Assembly (NCBI GenBank): GCA_038496675.1
Contig: CM076653.1
Span: 10,785,275-10,849,274 of the forward strand
Direction of reading: 5' to 3'
DNA from: Rachycentron canadum
Taxonomy: Eukaryota; Chordata; Actinopteri; Carangiformes; Rachycentridae
Length of the DNA stretch: 64,000 bases
Made by a program: the position numbers and the translations under genes. Of the stretch, positions 52,611 through 62,165 are shown piece after piece. The notes under the pieces were generated by a model that worked only from the letters and a program-made list of their open reading frames with translations, was not told the origin of the DNA and did not search any database. The number at the start of each line of letters is the position of its first letter. Positions within the stretch are counted from its first letter, which is position 1.

Positions 52611-55600
52611 CCTTTGACTGATATTGTCTCTTGTCTTTATCTTTCAAGTCTATTTTTTGGTGTACACTTAAACAAACATTGAACATTGAAAAAAAATTAA
52701 GAATAAGCATAAATGCATCTATGCCCAAGTAAGTTTTTTTTAAAGTTCTTCTCCATTCGGGTCATTCGGACCATTCGTATTTAATACGGTCATAGTAAAA
52801 GCAGCATTCAGTCCCTGATATAGTGGCTCACAAATGACTGTGGTCAGAGAATCTATACTCTATTACTCAGTTGGCACTGAATGAGACAACTATTCATTGC
52901 AGATGTTCAGTGTGTATTGTTGTTGTATAGATACAGATATATGAAATACGAAGTGGCCTTTTTCCTGCTCTCCAGAGTTTGACCTTGCTACATTTCACAG
53001 CCACCACTGAATTACACGTGTTGACTTGTCTGTTATGTCAGTGCCATCTGACCATTTTGCTAAATTATTCTGATGCTGTTTCTCATAGAGTGAAATAACC
53101 CTGGTGAAAACTGTTGCAGATTGTGTGTTGCTTTCAGCCTGTTTATCGAAGAGTCCCAGGGTCAGATCTTTGGGCTGTTGTCGCTGGTCTGCTTTGAAAC
53201 CTCAAATCCCAGACAATCATCCAGCAACACAAAATGTTTTGCTCGGAGCACACATCTTGTTTTTATTTGACTAATAAGACGGACACTGTATGAGTCAGTT
53301 CAGATGTTACATCCAGGCTGTGGACAAAATAACAGCACCAGTATGAGAATTCAAGAGCAAAGATATTCAAATAAAACTGCCCTGAACCTAAGACATTTTT
53401 AAAGCTCATGCAGTTGATGTTGGCATAGAAGACAAGAAGAACAAGGTTTTATATATATTATTACCTTTATAAGCATAACTGCCACATCTGCTGTATGGCC
53501 TGGTGTTCTTGTGGTGTATTTATGCATTTATGTACCATGTATGTTTTTCAATGACACACATCTGAAATGTTATTCTTGCTTAACTTTGATTATTGATTGA
53601 TTCCTCAAATTATAAATATGTAAATATCTAAATATAAATATGATCATATTTCCACTACTCGTCAGACAGATGCTCTGTTGTTGAGTTGGAGTTTCTGGTG
53701 CAAATAGATTTTATTCAAGGGTGTTAACAGTCTCTAGTGTTGCTAAATTAGCACATTATCTTACGTTTTTTTTTTTTCAAACAAACTGGGTATAAACCTG
53801 GTCCATGACTGGACTGTGTAAGGATGCTGACATGGGGTTTAGGGCTACACCAGTCGCTACAGGCAGTCAACCAAACTGCTCTGGTTTCCCGGCGGCATGG
53901 GAACTACAAGAAATGACACTGCGTCTGGCCCCAGGCCAGATGGGATCTGTGGTCCCTCCACCAGGCTTTGGGTCTACCCACAGGTCTCCTCCCAGTTGGA
54001 AGCCTCCAGAAGAAGGCACCCAGGAGACATCGTCATCAGATGCTTGAACCGCCAACTGGCCCCTTTTGACATGAAGGAGCAGGGGCTCTACTCCAAGCCA
54101 TGTCCAAGCTCATCTCTAAGTCTGAGCCCAGCCACCCTACAGAGGAAACTCATTTCAGCCGCTCGCATCTGCAATCTCATTATTTTGGTCATGACCATAG
54201 GTGAGGGTTGAAACAAATTTGCCTTCTGGCTCAATTCCCTCTTGTCTGGTCGAGGTCTTCCTTACATGGGTGGCACCCTGGTACCACACCAGTCTGTCTG
54301 TCAACCTCCTGCACCATCTTACCTTCAGACCTCAAGATACTTGAACTTTGTGCCAAGAGTGGAGACATGAACAGCTCATAACAACGGCTCATGCCCCAGA
54401 TAGAGTCCCCCTGGTCATAAGCCTCCACCAACTCTTGTTTAAATCATTTTCATTATTTGTTCATTCCGTCTTGCTATTTTGAACAAAAAACATCTGTCTG
54501 GTTCTCACCTTTGACCTTGACCTGAGCCACGTCGTCTGCATCCTCCAGGCCCTGCTGCACCTCGCAGCGGTAGAAGCCGGTGTCGTTCTGCCTGAGGCCA
54601 TCTAGTTGTAGGGTGAGGTCGGCGGGTGAGTAGGCGTAGTTGAGCAGCGAGGCTCGGTCCTTGTAGGCCTCACTGACTCTCACCCTGTCTCCTCGGGCCA
54701 CCAGGATCTCTGTCTCACGGCCGTGAGTCAGGACACTCCACTTGATACGGGGGAGGGACAGCACAGCGTGGCGGCCGTTGGTGGAGGGGGATGGCGGAGG
54801 GTGGGCCAGGGACACCAGGCAGGGTAGCTTCAGAGTGCCGCCCAGCACGGCAGCCACAGGCGGGGTGCTGGGGATGGTCACATGGAGAAGCTTGGAATCA
54901 TCTGAAGAGAGATAACATTAAAGTTAATGCATGAAATGACACACACGTACAGTATCTATACATATTACACCTTTATTAGTCTACAGCCTTGTGCTCTAGG
55001 ACAAATGGACAAAGTCAACATATAATAAATTATGTTTATCATGTTCACCATCAAAGTTCAACGTATTAGCGTTGTAACGTTCACCAATAAGAAGCTAACA
55101 GAGTACAGCGGAGGCTCAGGGGAGTGTTATTGGTTCTTACAATGAATCCTGAGGGAACCATGAATGTCCACAGCAAATTTCATGACAACGCATTAGATAG
55201 GATTTGAGCTGTTCCTTCCTAAGCCATGAATATTTGCACCAAATGGGGTTGTTTCACTTGGTTTATGTATGTAACTTTACTTGGAAACAGGAAGTCAGAT
55301 CTGTTGTGTAAGTTCATATTGTGAAGGAAAAAAACTCCACCTTTATCTACTTTATGAAAGAGAAGCCCAACAGGTGAAGTCAGGATAAAGTGTTCTTTAG
55401 TATCTCTTACATACTGTATGCACGGAGAGTAAAATTACACACGACTCAAGCCAATGTGCTAGGAATTCTGGGTAGTGCAGACAACAAATTCTCTCTCAAA
55501 AGATAAAAAACACCTAAAAAAAGCCCAAGTTGGATCCATTTAATTATTTTTGAACACTCAACAACATTAACATTTTGGACAGTCAGGTCATCGTGGCCTG

Positions 55601-55983
55601 GCCAAGGACCTTTAATCAATTTGTCATGCTTAGCCTATTATATTATCCTGTTACAAGCAATTTGTGGCATCTCTCAATACTCTAAACACAATACAATGAC
55701 TATCAGTTAACCGTGATCTGCTGGGGCACCTACACTTCAAACACCGATGAAAATGGCTGCATGTCAGCAAAAACAATCAATGACAGAAAATGATTAAAGA
55801 GTAATGGCCACCCCCCTCGCTGACCTTAGAAGTCAAAGGTCATGTATGATTTAATGGGAGTCCTAGAAAGTGACAGGGATGGAGAGGGAGGGATGCGTAC
55901 CTGAGTCATGGTGGGGGGTGGAGGACGACGGCAGGACAAGGAGACAGATGGCACACAGCAGCACAGGTAGAGGCACCTCCAGT
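40161..55983 (-). CDS. bcan: Brevican, lectican core protein (14 recovered coding exons, start codon not found)
   Basis: This is a secreted chondroitin sulfate proteoglycan core of brain extracellular matrix. Exons on the minus strand, in order, are 55983-55901, 54901-54509, 52327-52153, 51675-51548, 50852-50559, 49585-48632, 47577-46810, 44940-44719, 43333-43229, 43114-42956, 41781-41699, 41251-41107, 40982-40800 and 40303-40161. Phases agree at every junction, giving about 1278 codons. Domain order is signal peptide, Ig V, Link, Link, acidic Ser/Gly region, one EGF, C-type lectin, CCP and a short tail ending in LFWDIKWNV. A single EGF favours brevican over neurocan or versican, and the neighbouring hapln2 and rhbg agree. 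The first recovered exon opens inside the signal peptide, in frame but without ATG, so an upstream exon holding the start is missing. At about 1278 residues it is longer than mammalian brevican (about 900) because of the central region. Confidence 0.94.
40800..40982 (-). CDS. bcan: bcan CCP (sushi) exon
   Basis: This single phase-1 exon of 183 bases encodes a complement control protein module: SCGEPPQVPHA at the start, VRYYCEDGF in the middle, IKCLPGGQWEEP and a final IICLP. The four cysteines and the tryptophan have sushi-domain spacing. Confidence 0.93.
41107..43114 (-). CDS. bcan: bcan C-type lectin domain (three exons)
   Basis: Exons 43114-42956, 41781-41699 and 41251-41107 encode the lectin domain. 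Landmarks are GWEKFQGFCYRHF, SWEAAEQHC and EEQDYIN, then YQWIGLNDRTIEGDFRWSDG, then YENWYKGQPDSYF, GEDCAVMVW and WSDVPCNYHLSYTCKK. The calcium-site motifs QPDS and WSD are of lectican type. In lecticans this domain binds tenascins. Confidence 0.94.
43229..43333 (-). CDS. bcan: bcan EGF-like exon
   Basis: This 105-base phase-1 exon encodes one EGF module: ESCLESPCLNGGTCVDGES, then RCICLPGYGGDMC, with six cysteines in EGF order. No second EGF exon is visible between here and 44719, which supports brevican. Confidence 0.92.
44719..44940 (-). CDS. bcan: bcan central-region exon 3
   Basis: This phase-1 exon of 222 bases follows acceptor TCTCAGCAG (the alternative TCTCAG would add one codon). It encodes an acidic Ser/Thr/Pro-rich segment with EEETLSPTPTSDFHDVTI and MYPEKRDEEEQM. 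It has no Ser-Gly dipeptide in a strong attachment context. A poly(A) tract follows the donor GTAAAAG closely. Confidence 0.85.
46810..47577 (-). CDS. bcan: bcan central-region exon 2, glycosaminoglycan attachment
   Basis: This 768-base phase-1 exon is rich in Glu, Ser, Thr and Pro. Several Ser-Gly dipeptides lie in acidic context, above all NSEGSGESSG near 47103-47132, a typical chondroitin sulfate attachment sequence. Other elements are DDSGSSGD and a distal APPPSDVKITLIPHLTL and PGWELEPASS segment. In lecticans this region is extended and heavily glycosylated. Confidence 0.9.
48007..48159. repeat. Imperfect inverted repeat with hairpin potential (bcan intron)
   Basis: The left arm (about 48007-48068) and right arm (about 48108-48159) are largely complementary, sharing 'cctccttacttaaa' and 'atgggaag(c/t)taac' in inverted form, with a loop of about 40 bases. 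It lies between bcan central exons 1 and 2, inside DNA with R3-like phrases. It may be a fold-back mobile element remnant. Confidence 0.6.
48632..49585 (-). CDS. bcan: bcan central-region exon 1, glycosaminoglycan attachment
   Basis: This 954-base phase-1 exon directly follows the second Link module. It is acidic and Ser/Thr/Pro-rich with scattered Ser-Gly, the best site being TGEGSGEES near 48735-48762, followed by NPPPDVEIQDLV. The frame stays open from the acceptor to a GTAAATA donor after NS. Confidence 0.9.
50559..50852 (-). CDS. bcan: bcan Link module 2 exon
   Basis: A single 294-base exon encodes GEVFHGSAPQRFTFWEAKAYC, AQLYAAWNDGLNHCSPGW, LADGSVRYPI, ERCGGGEPGVRT and HDVYCFR. This is a complete hyaluronan-binding Link module of the lectican G1 type. 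Confidence 0.94.
51150..51405 (-). mobile_element. Decayed Tc1-like element remnant (bcan intron)
   Basis: Read on the minus strand it includes CTTGATCTCAACCCC followed by a CACCTTTGGA stretch. This corresponds to the PDLNPIE(H)LW motif near the third acidic catalytic residue of Tc1-like transposases, here mutated. The opposite end has the 'ggtgtctacatacttttgg' phrase typical of such elements. It is short, internally deleted and inactive. Confidence 0.65.
51548..52327 (-). CDS. bcan: bcan Link module 1 (two exons)
   Basis: Exon 52327-52153 encodes GVVFHYRDASSRYAFTF, AREACEAIGAKIATPEQL and EQCDAGWLSDHSVR. Exon 51675-51548 completes the module with YPIQMPREGCFGDMDG and YDVYCYVENIEG. The split inside the module, at SVR/YPI, is in phase 2. 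Confidence 0.94.
52551..52610 (+). repeat. (GATA)n microsatellite (bcan intron)
   Basis: About 15 perfect GATA units lie in the bcan intron between the Ig exon and the first Link exon, about 225 bases upstream of the Link exon acceptor. Confidence 0.95.
53800..54440 (+). repeat. Decayed interspersed repeat, retroposon-like (bcan intron)
   Basis: The sequence 'gaggaaactcatttcagcc', 'cgcatctgcaatctcatt' and 'catgaccataggtgaggg' is a diverged copy of a widespread teleost repeat that I recognise but cannot name. It is more GC-rich than the rest of the intron and has short broken frames, so it probably derives from a LINE coding end. Confidence 0.5.
54509..54901 (-). CDS. bcan: bcan Ig-like V domain exon
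   Basis: This 393-base phase-1 exon encodes the G1 Ig domain: VAAVLGGTLKLPCLV with the first cysteine, PRIKWSVLTHGRE with the core tryptophan, and RQNDTGFYRCEVQQGLEDADD with the second cysteine. The NDT in the latter is a possible N-glycosylation site. Confidence 0.94.
55040..55260 (+). repeat. Probable decayed fish repeat (family R3), copy
   Basis: It contains 'gtattagcgttgtaacgttc' and 'aaccatgaatgtccacagc' leading to 'aaatttcatgacaac', phrases typical of the same widespread teleost repeat suspected at 17640-18210. Confidence 0.45.
55901..55983 (-). CDS. bcan: bcan signal-peptide exon (5' part missing)
   Basis: The frame that joins the Ig exon in phase 1 reads LEVPLPVLLCAICLLVLPSS and then STPHHDS, a good signal peptide core and cleavage region. 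No ATG precedes it in frame before the TTTTTTACCCACAG acceptor. The start must lie in an upstream exon that ends two bases into a codon, or a non-AUG start is used. Confidence 0.7.
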
Positions 55984-57000
55984 CTGTGGGTAAAAAACAA
56001 GGGGAGGGGGGTTGAACTTGAACATCAGAAGGAGCTCTGGGCTGCAAACACTCCTACCTTGTTGTAATTTTGCTCAGACAGAGGTGAGAAAGCAGCAGAC
56101 AAACATTTTCCTTACTGCCCACATATCCTATGAACACTCCGACTAGAAAACCAAACGCAGATTCATCCGCTGCTGAAAATAGTCCCCAAGTACACGGTTT
56201 CCGACTGTTTTCCTCCTGTAATGAAACTATATATTTGTAAGCTGTTCAAAGGTTAGTGTCTTCAGTGGGCTCAGAGCTGAGAGCCACAGACAGACAGTGT
56301 TGATGGAAAGTATTGATGGGATTTATCGGCAGTGTGTGGAATAACGTAGCGCTAGATGCCTCTCTTGTCTCGAATGATTGATCATCTGCTGACACTGATG
56401 CGGTATTCAGGACTTCTCAAGTACAACATCTTTGCTATTGATCATTGTTGACGTATGCAAAGGTTTTTTGAAATGTTGACACACAAAGAATTATATATAT
56501 TTGTTTCTTTGTTGTTTATTTCAGTTGAACATTTTTTGAAAAATGAAAAAAAAAATCAAAACACATTTCAGTTGCTTGGCCAAAGATTTCCAATCCTGTG
56601 CACATGTTAAAATAGCAAATACACGCGCACCCATGACAATGTTGGTTTTAAAATGAGGTGTGGTCAGATGCATTGTTGGTGCACTGCTACCCGCAGACAG
56701 CTGAAAGTGATAAAGCAGGTCAAGTCAGTGGTGCAGCATTTGACTGTTTTTCTAAGGGGACATCATAACAGAGAGCATTCACTCTGTCTATTATGCACAA
56801 GCAGAGTGTGGAAGAGTGTTTCTAATTCGTCACCTCGGCCAAATCTGTTCCAACAGTTTCATAATGAACTGAAAACTTATTCACCCGTCTCATCATTTAA
56901 CAAAGGAGATGTCAAACGTTGTCATTTGATATATGTTGCTTCTTTGTGGAGCTGTGTGCAGCACATCGATTCACTCAGCCCCTCAGGACACGCAGAGCTG

Positions 57001-57002
<2 letters not shown>

Positions 57003-57083
<81 letters not shown>
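57003..57083 (+). repeat. (GT)n microsatellite, long
   Basis: About 40 pure GT units are followed by imperfect GTGC units to about 57098. All the open frames of alternating Cys/Val or Thr/His here are artefacts of the repeat. Confidence 0.97.
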
Positions 57084-57088
<5 letters not shown>

Positions 57089-58739
57089 GCGTGTGCATGT
57101 CAGTCACAATCTGTGATCAACTGACCCCAAACAAAATCTAATTCTGTGTGAAATACTGCTCCATTATAAGAGACCCACCAAGGTGCAAGTGTGTCTGGAT
57201 GCTAAAGGGAATGGGAGATGGCACTCTGTTGTTTTTTTTTTTTTTTTTTTTTTAGTTTATTACATGTTCCACCCTAAACAACCCTTTTGAACCTTTTGCT
57301 TTCATTAACTCATTTTGTCCTTTCCTTTGTCTGTTCTCTTTGTTGAAGCCTTCATGGTTTTTACTTTGCAGACGATCGTAACAACTCTTCCCACACTCAG
57401 GGAGCAGTTTGAATTACACCTGGTATCTCCTAATACGACGCCCTCACTCCTCGAAGACCAGTGAATTCAGTTCGCTACTCAGACAGAAAAAAGAAAGAAA
57501 AAAAAAAAAAAAAAAAAGCACAATGACTTAATACTATGAGCTGTTCATCAAACTGAGAGCAGGAAGGAGGCAGCTCGGCACAGCCAGAGAGCAGATATCA
57601 GCAGTATCTCTGCTGGATAACACGACTTTATCCATCACAGGTAATGCCAATAAAAACACAGCAAATCCCCCTGCAGTCACACTCATTTAGACACCGACGG
57701 CTCCTTATACATTTACTTTATGGTTTCAGGCAACTCTTCATTCCTCTTTAGGTTGTTTCTGGGAAGATTTACCTTTTATTTCATTGCATTAGACTTATTA
57801 TCTTGTCTTATTCTTATAATGTATTTTCATCTGTTTCTCTGTAACTCTCTGCGATGCTCTTGAAACAGTGAAGCTGAATAAAGGTTGAATAAATTAAAAG
57901 AGTAGTGGTGCAGATGTTTATGTTTATCACTGGCTTTGCAAATTGATGCAGATTGTTTCAATTATCAACATGTAATAATAACTATCTAGTGTACATGCGA
58001 TTTGCAGCTCTAGTTGCTGGGAAACATTAAAAACATGATTTTCTTTTATGGCAATGTTAGATTTCTTTTGTATTATTATACTGGGCATCTCCACTGTGTG
58101 TGTGTGTGTGTGAGACAGACAGACTCGGACAGACAGAGCGACTGCCTGTGTGTCCTTGGAGCTTTGTAGCTGCTGTGAGTCAGACTTCAGGAGCTGCACC
58201 GTGTGAGCTGAATTCTGATTCCCACCAAAAACTCCCCGGAGGGTCGGACTGAAGCCCAGCCTCCAACTTAACTAGATTTACCATTATTTACCACTGCTTT
58301 CATCCTCCACTTTATTCACTTTTTCCTTTTGATACCCTGTTTTTCTTTGTTCTATTGTAATCGTATTTCCTTGAAATCCTCCTGTTTTTTGCTTGAAGTT
58401 TTCTCCCTCTCACACAACAGCGGCTGACAAACATGCTGACCAATTACCTCAGACTGTGTTTAGAAAAGCTTTGATCCAACAAGAGAAAGAATTTACGTTA
58501 CCAAAGAGCTGCATGAGGCGATTGCAGGCATGGAAAGCTTCAAATGGTAGAGAGATAAAATTCTTATAACCTGATGGTCACTGACATGGACAAAAGTTGA
58601 AGCCAGGAGACAAAACAAAAAGATTTGGCCTCTTCTACCACATGTCTTGGCTAACATAGTCATGTTACTGTGCTGTTAAGGCTTAAGGAGAAGTTTACTT
58701 TGGACATGTTTGCTTGATTGACAGGTGTTTCATCCTATC

Positions 58740-59105
58740 ACATACACAGGCCGTATATAACAATGGATGTAAACTCTGGGTCTGTAAAGTGAAGCCAATG
58801 CTGAAGAGCCTTAAACCTTCATTCTCTCTAATGACCATCAGGGGGCGACTCCGCTGGAAGTAAAAATAAGTCAGATTGTATTATTATGTGAAAATGTCCC
58901 TACTTCTCCCTTGATTTATCAGCTCAGTAAACGTCTTCCTAATGAGTTTATGGTCTCGGTCAATTGTTTCTTCTGGTTTCAAAAAAAGAACACGGCCAAA
59001 GTACAAACTCATTCTTCACAAACCAATGGGTGACGTCACGGTGGGTTGACACATGATCATGTACGGCTGTGAATCCTTTAGCTCCACCCAAGCTTTAAAC
59101 AGTCA
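58740..59105 (-). repeat. Dispersed repeat family R2, copy 4
   Basis: This is the fullest minus-strand R2 copy. It runs from the 'accttcattctctctaatgaccatcagggggcgactcc' end to the 'cacaaaccaatgggtgacgtcacgg' end. The latter contains a perfect CRE palindrome, TGACGTCA, next to CCAAT. Confidence 0.75.
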
Positions 59106-60099
59106 GTGCTCAACTCCTCATAATCGTAAAGGTGATGTGAGATTTGTATGTCAACACAGCTGTAGGTGTCTTTCTTTAAAGCTGCTTGATGTGCACTGAA
59201 ATCACAAACTTAAAAAAACAACATAATGAAAACTGAGTGAAAGCACTCAAATGTTGCAAAAATTACAGACTCAAATGAGGTGGGGTTTTTTTTAACAAGG
59301 CAATATTTACCAGATTTGAAATGGAAAGACATTTTTTTCACATTCAACTCATGGCATCAGGCCCCAGGGAGCCAGCTCCTACTGAGATACTGGAAATCTG
59401 TCATGTTTCAATGGAGCGATAACTCAAGAGGAGAAAATCAACCTCAATTGCACAATATTAATCTCTATGCTGCATGAGACTGCAATGGAAACCTGGTTTG
59501 TGTTGAGCTTGTAACTCCTCTGGTCTCCTACAAACTTATAGACAAACTTTATCGATTAGACAAATTGTGACACGCACAAGATGGATTGTGTGTTGAGCAT
59601 CACTTGGTGTGTAAAGTGAACCAAGTCACAAATATACACAGAAGGACATGTATAAAAGACCTGATGTCTGTAATCACAGCGAGGGGTTTAAAGGGGGGGG
59701 TCACACGGAACAAAGGTGCACGTCAGATTCAAACCCGAGTCACCGCAGTTCGAACAAAGCCTTTGTGATATTTTTCTGGCTCCCTGTGGACTGAGGGCAG
59801 GCGTCGCCACTTGAATGTGGGACCCCGCGATGACGTCTGATCTCCTGCGTAACCTGATTCTCAGAATAACCAAGTTTCTCATCTACATGATTGATTATCG
59901 CATTTCACTGCCTGTTCCCCAAAATATCCATCTGTTTAATTCAACTTCTGCACGTCCCTGTGTGACTTAATAAATCTGTGTTTGTGTGAAAGAAGCAGTG
60001 AAGTAAATAAATACAAACTGATTCATTTCCATCAGATCATCCAGGCACAAAAAAGCTACCAGCTTCACCCGCAGGCCTGAAGGAGGAAGTAAACAAAGG

Positions 60100-60515
60100 C
60101 AGCCGACAAATGTGTCCTTTTCCAGGGCAACAAAGGATCCAGGGGGTTGGATCCCTCATGAGATCCAAAGAAGGATGGACCCTTCAAGGCCCAATGTATC
60201 CCAAGATTCATTGTGCGCCAGTCATGAAAATCATATGGCAGCCGGAGAGACTTTTGAACACAAATATTGGGTTTCAACAGCTAATGTAACAACTCTTAAA
60301 ATGAAGTGCCATAAACCTCAGATTTAAGTGGAAAAAAATAAATGATGTATTGTCAAGGTTGCTAGGCAACAGGAGCTGCAACTTTGAAGGAGGGAACAGC
60401 TGATGCTGCCATCCAAAAATCCTCCATGGACCAGAACGTCTCATTTTAGCTCGATCTTTGTGGTCTACAACAAGCGTCACACCTTCAGAGACCACGTCCT
60501 TCAGAGGATTAAGTT

Positions 60516-60558
<43 letters not shown>

Positions 60559-60640
60559 AGGTTGCTAGAAGTTTGTGAAGAGTGGTAGCCATGGAAATGC
60601 TCCGTAGACCAGACTACAACAGCTACAAAGGGCCACACCT
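60100..60640 (+). repeat. Compound interspersed repeat with two related halves
   Basis: Two related halves are separated by a run of about 34 A at 60521-60554. Each has 'aaggttgctag', then 'atgctcc' or 'atcctcc' followed by 'gaccag', 'ctacaaca' or 'gtctacaaca' and 'cacaccttc' or 'cacacctttg'. The first half carries the perfect palindrome GTTGCTAGGCAAC. This looks like a dimeric or twice-inserted retroposon with an A tail. Confidence 0.45.
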
Positions 60641-61964
60641 TTGTGAACAACATCCTCCGAAGGACGTGTCCTTTGAATTGGGACACAGCTAAGCTCTCTC
60701 TTTTCTCTCTCCAGGAGCCAGTGGAGAAGCAGGAGGAGGATGGACCGCCTGTCTCAGCTGAGGATGGATGTTGGAGTGGAAAATCAAAGATATTGCCCGT
60801 CATGTCAGCAAATGCTCCCGTTTGAGTGAAAGGAGAATTAAAGTTGCAGCGAGGGAGGAAATTAAAGTTTAGTTTTGTGGGTCTCAGCAGAGACACATTT
60901 CTAATCAAAACTGGATTAATAAATAATCACTCAAAGGTTTTTCTAATGCCTAAATTTGGCTCCGTCACTCCCAAATCAAAGCTTTGAAGACTGAAATGCC
61001 ACATGGGATAAAACTGGCCGCTCAAATCAATTTACTCAACACAATAGCTGGTAGATATTGATACCCACAAGATTTTAATTGGACAATATGATGAAAAACA
61101 CATTAGTTACATGTAGGTTATTATATGTAGGTTAGTTATAGCTAATTTGACAACGGGGAACATAAGTAATAAACCATTCTATTAAAAACACAAAAAATAT
61201 CTGCAATAACTATGTACAAGTATAACATCAGTTATCTTCTCATGCAGGCCGCTGTTTCTTATATCTCACTGGTGTTGACGGTTGATTGGACATGCTGGGT
61301 CTCAACATTTGTAGGGACACAAAAACCCCACCAAGAGGACTTTTTAATGCTGTCAACTGAATGGTTTATTAACTGATGAGATGTGCATTTACATTAAGAT
61401 AAAAACTGTAAACAGTCACGGGTCATTTGGAGCCTAAACAGCCTGTACAACCTATCATCCACAGTCATCACCATGCATGTTGTTATTTTTCAAGAACTTT
61501 GCTGAGTATGTAGGAAGATGTTATAGTCACTTTAAACCCGCCCGACTTCAAGTTGCTAATGGGCAAAATATTCAAACTCATCTGAAACACACAAGAGAAA
61601 GGAATCGACGCTGGAGATGCCAATTCAGATGTGTAGGGCCAGGTTTGAAAAGACCATTTGATTTTTTAATGGGCATAATAAGCCGAAATGATTTTCCTCC
61701 TTCATAATAGTCTGGAAAGTTAGAGTAAATTAAAGGGAAAGCAGCCGTCAACCTGTCAGCTTCCTGTCAAACTGGTTTCACTGCATATTGACATCAGGGA
61801 AATGGACAAATTTGCCATAAGTACTCCTGCCAATGTCTGACTGGTGCTGATGTTCAGATCCTACAACGCCTCTTGTCAGACCTATTAACTATCTGTCTGA
61901 CCCACTCACAATAAGACAGAAGCCCCTTTTCCACTGTTTGTTCAAAGTGGAAATGTTGTGCCTT

Positions 61965-62165
61965 TATTGCATCTCGTCATTTTGTATAAAAGGAACAAAC
62001 ACAGAAAATCGTTCAGCATGAAGCCGGCAGTGGAGGTGGTGACAGAGCCGGGTCAACATCTCTGTAAAAGGATTCGAACCCGGGCCACTGCCACTAGGAC
62101 AAAACCTTAATGGCATGCACTCGACCATGTGACCAGCAGGGCACCCTATGTGTACTTGGTGGTTT
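61965..62165 (-). mobile_element. tRNA-derived SINE remnant
   Basis: Read on the minus strand a tRNA-like head has an A-box-like 'tggtcgagtgcatgcc' and a clear B-box 'gggttcgaatcc'. The B-box is followed by a non-tRNA body that ends in 'gcaataaagg'. This fits a degraded tRNA-derived SINE. It does not fold as a functional tRNA. Confidence 0.55.

Noticed and set aside
56653..57141. A 162-residue frame with a long Cys/Val run
   Set aside because: Most of it is translation of the GT microsatellite and the rest has no family resemblance.
62040..62130. Possible functional tRNA gene on the minus strand
   Set aside because: A good B-box is present, but the acceptor stem and A-box are poor and SINE-like sequence follows, so a SINE remnant fits better.
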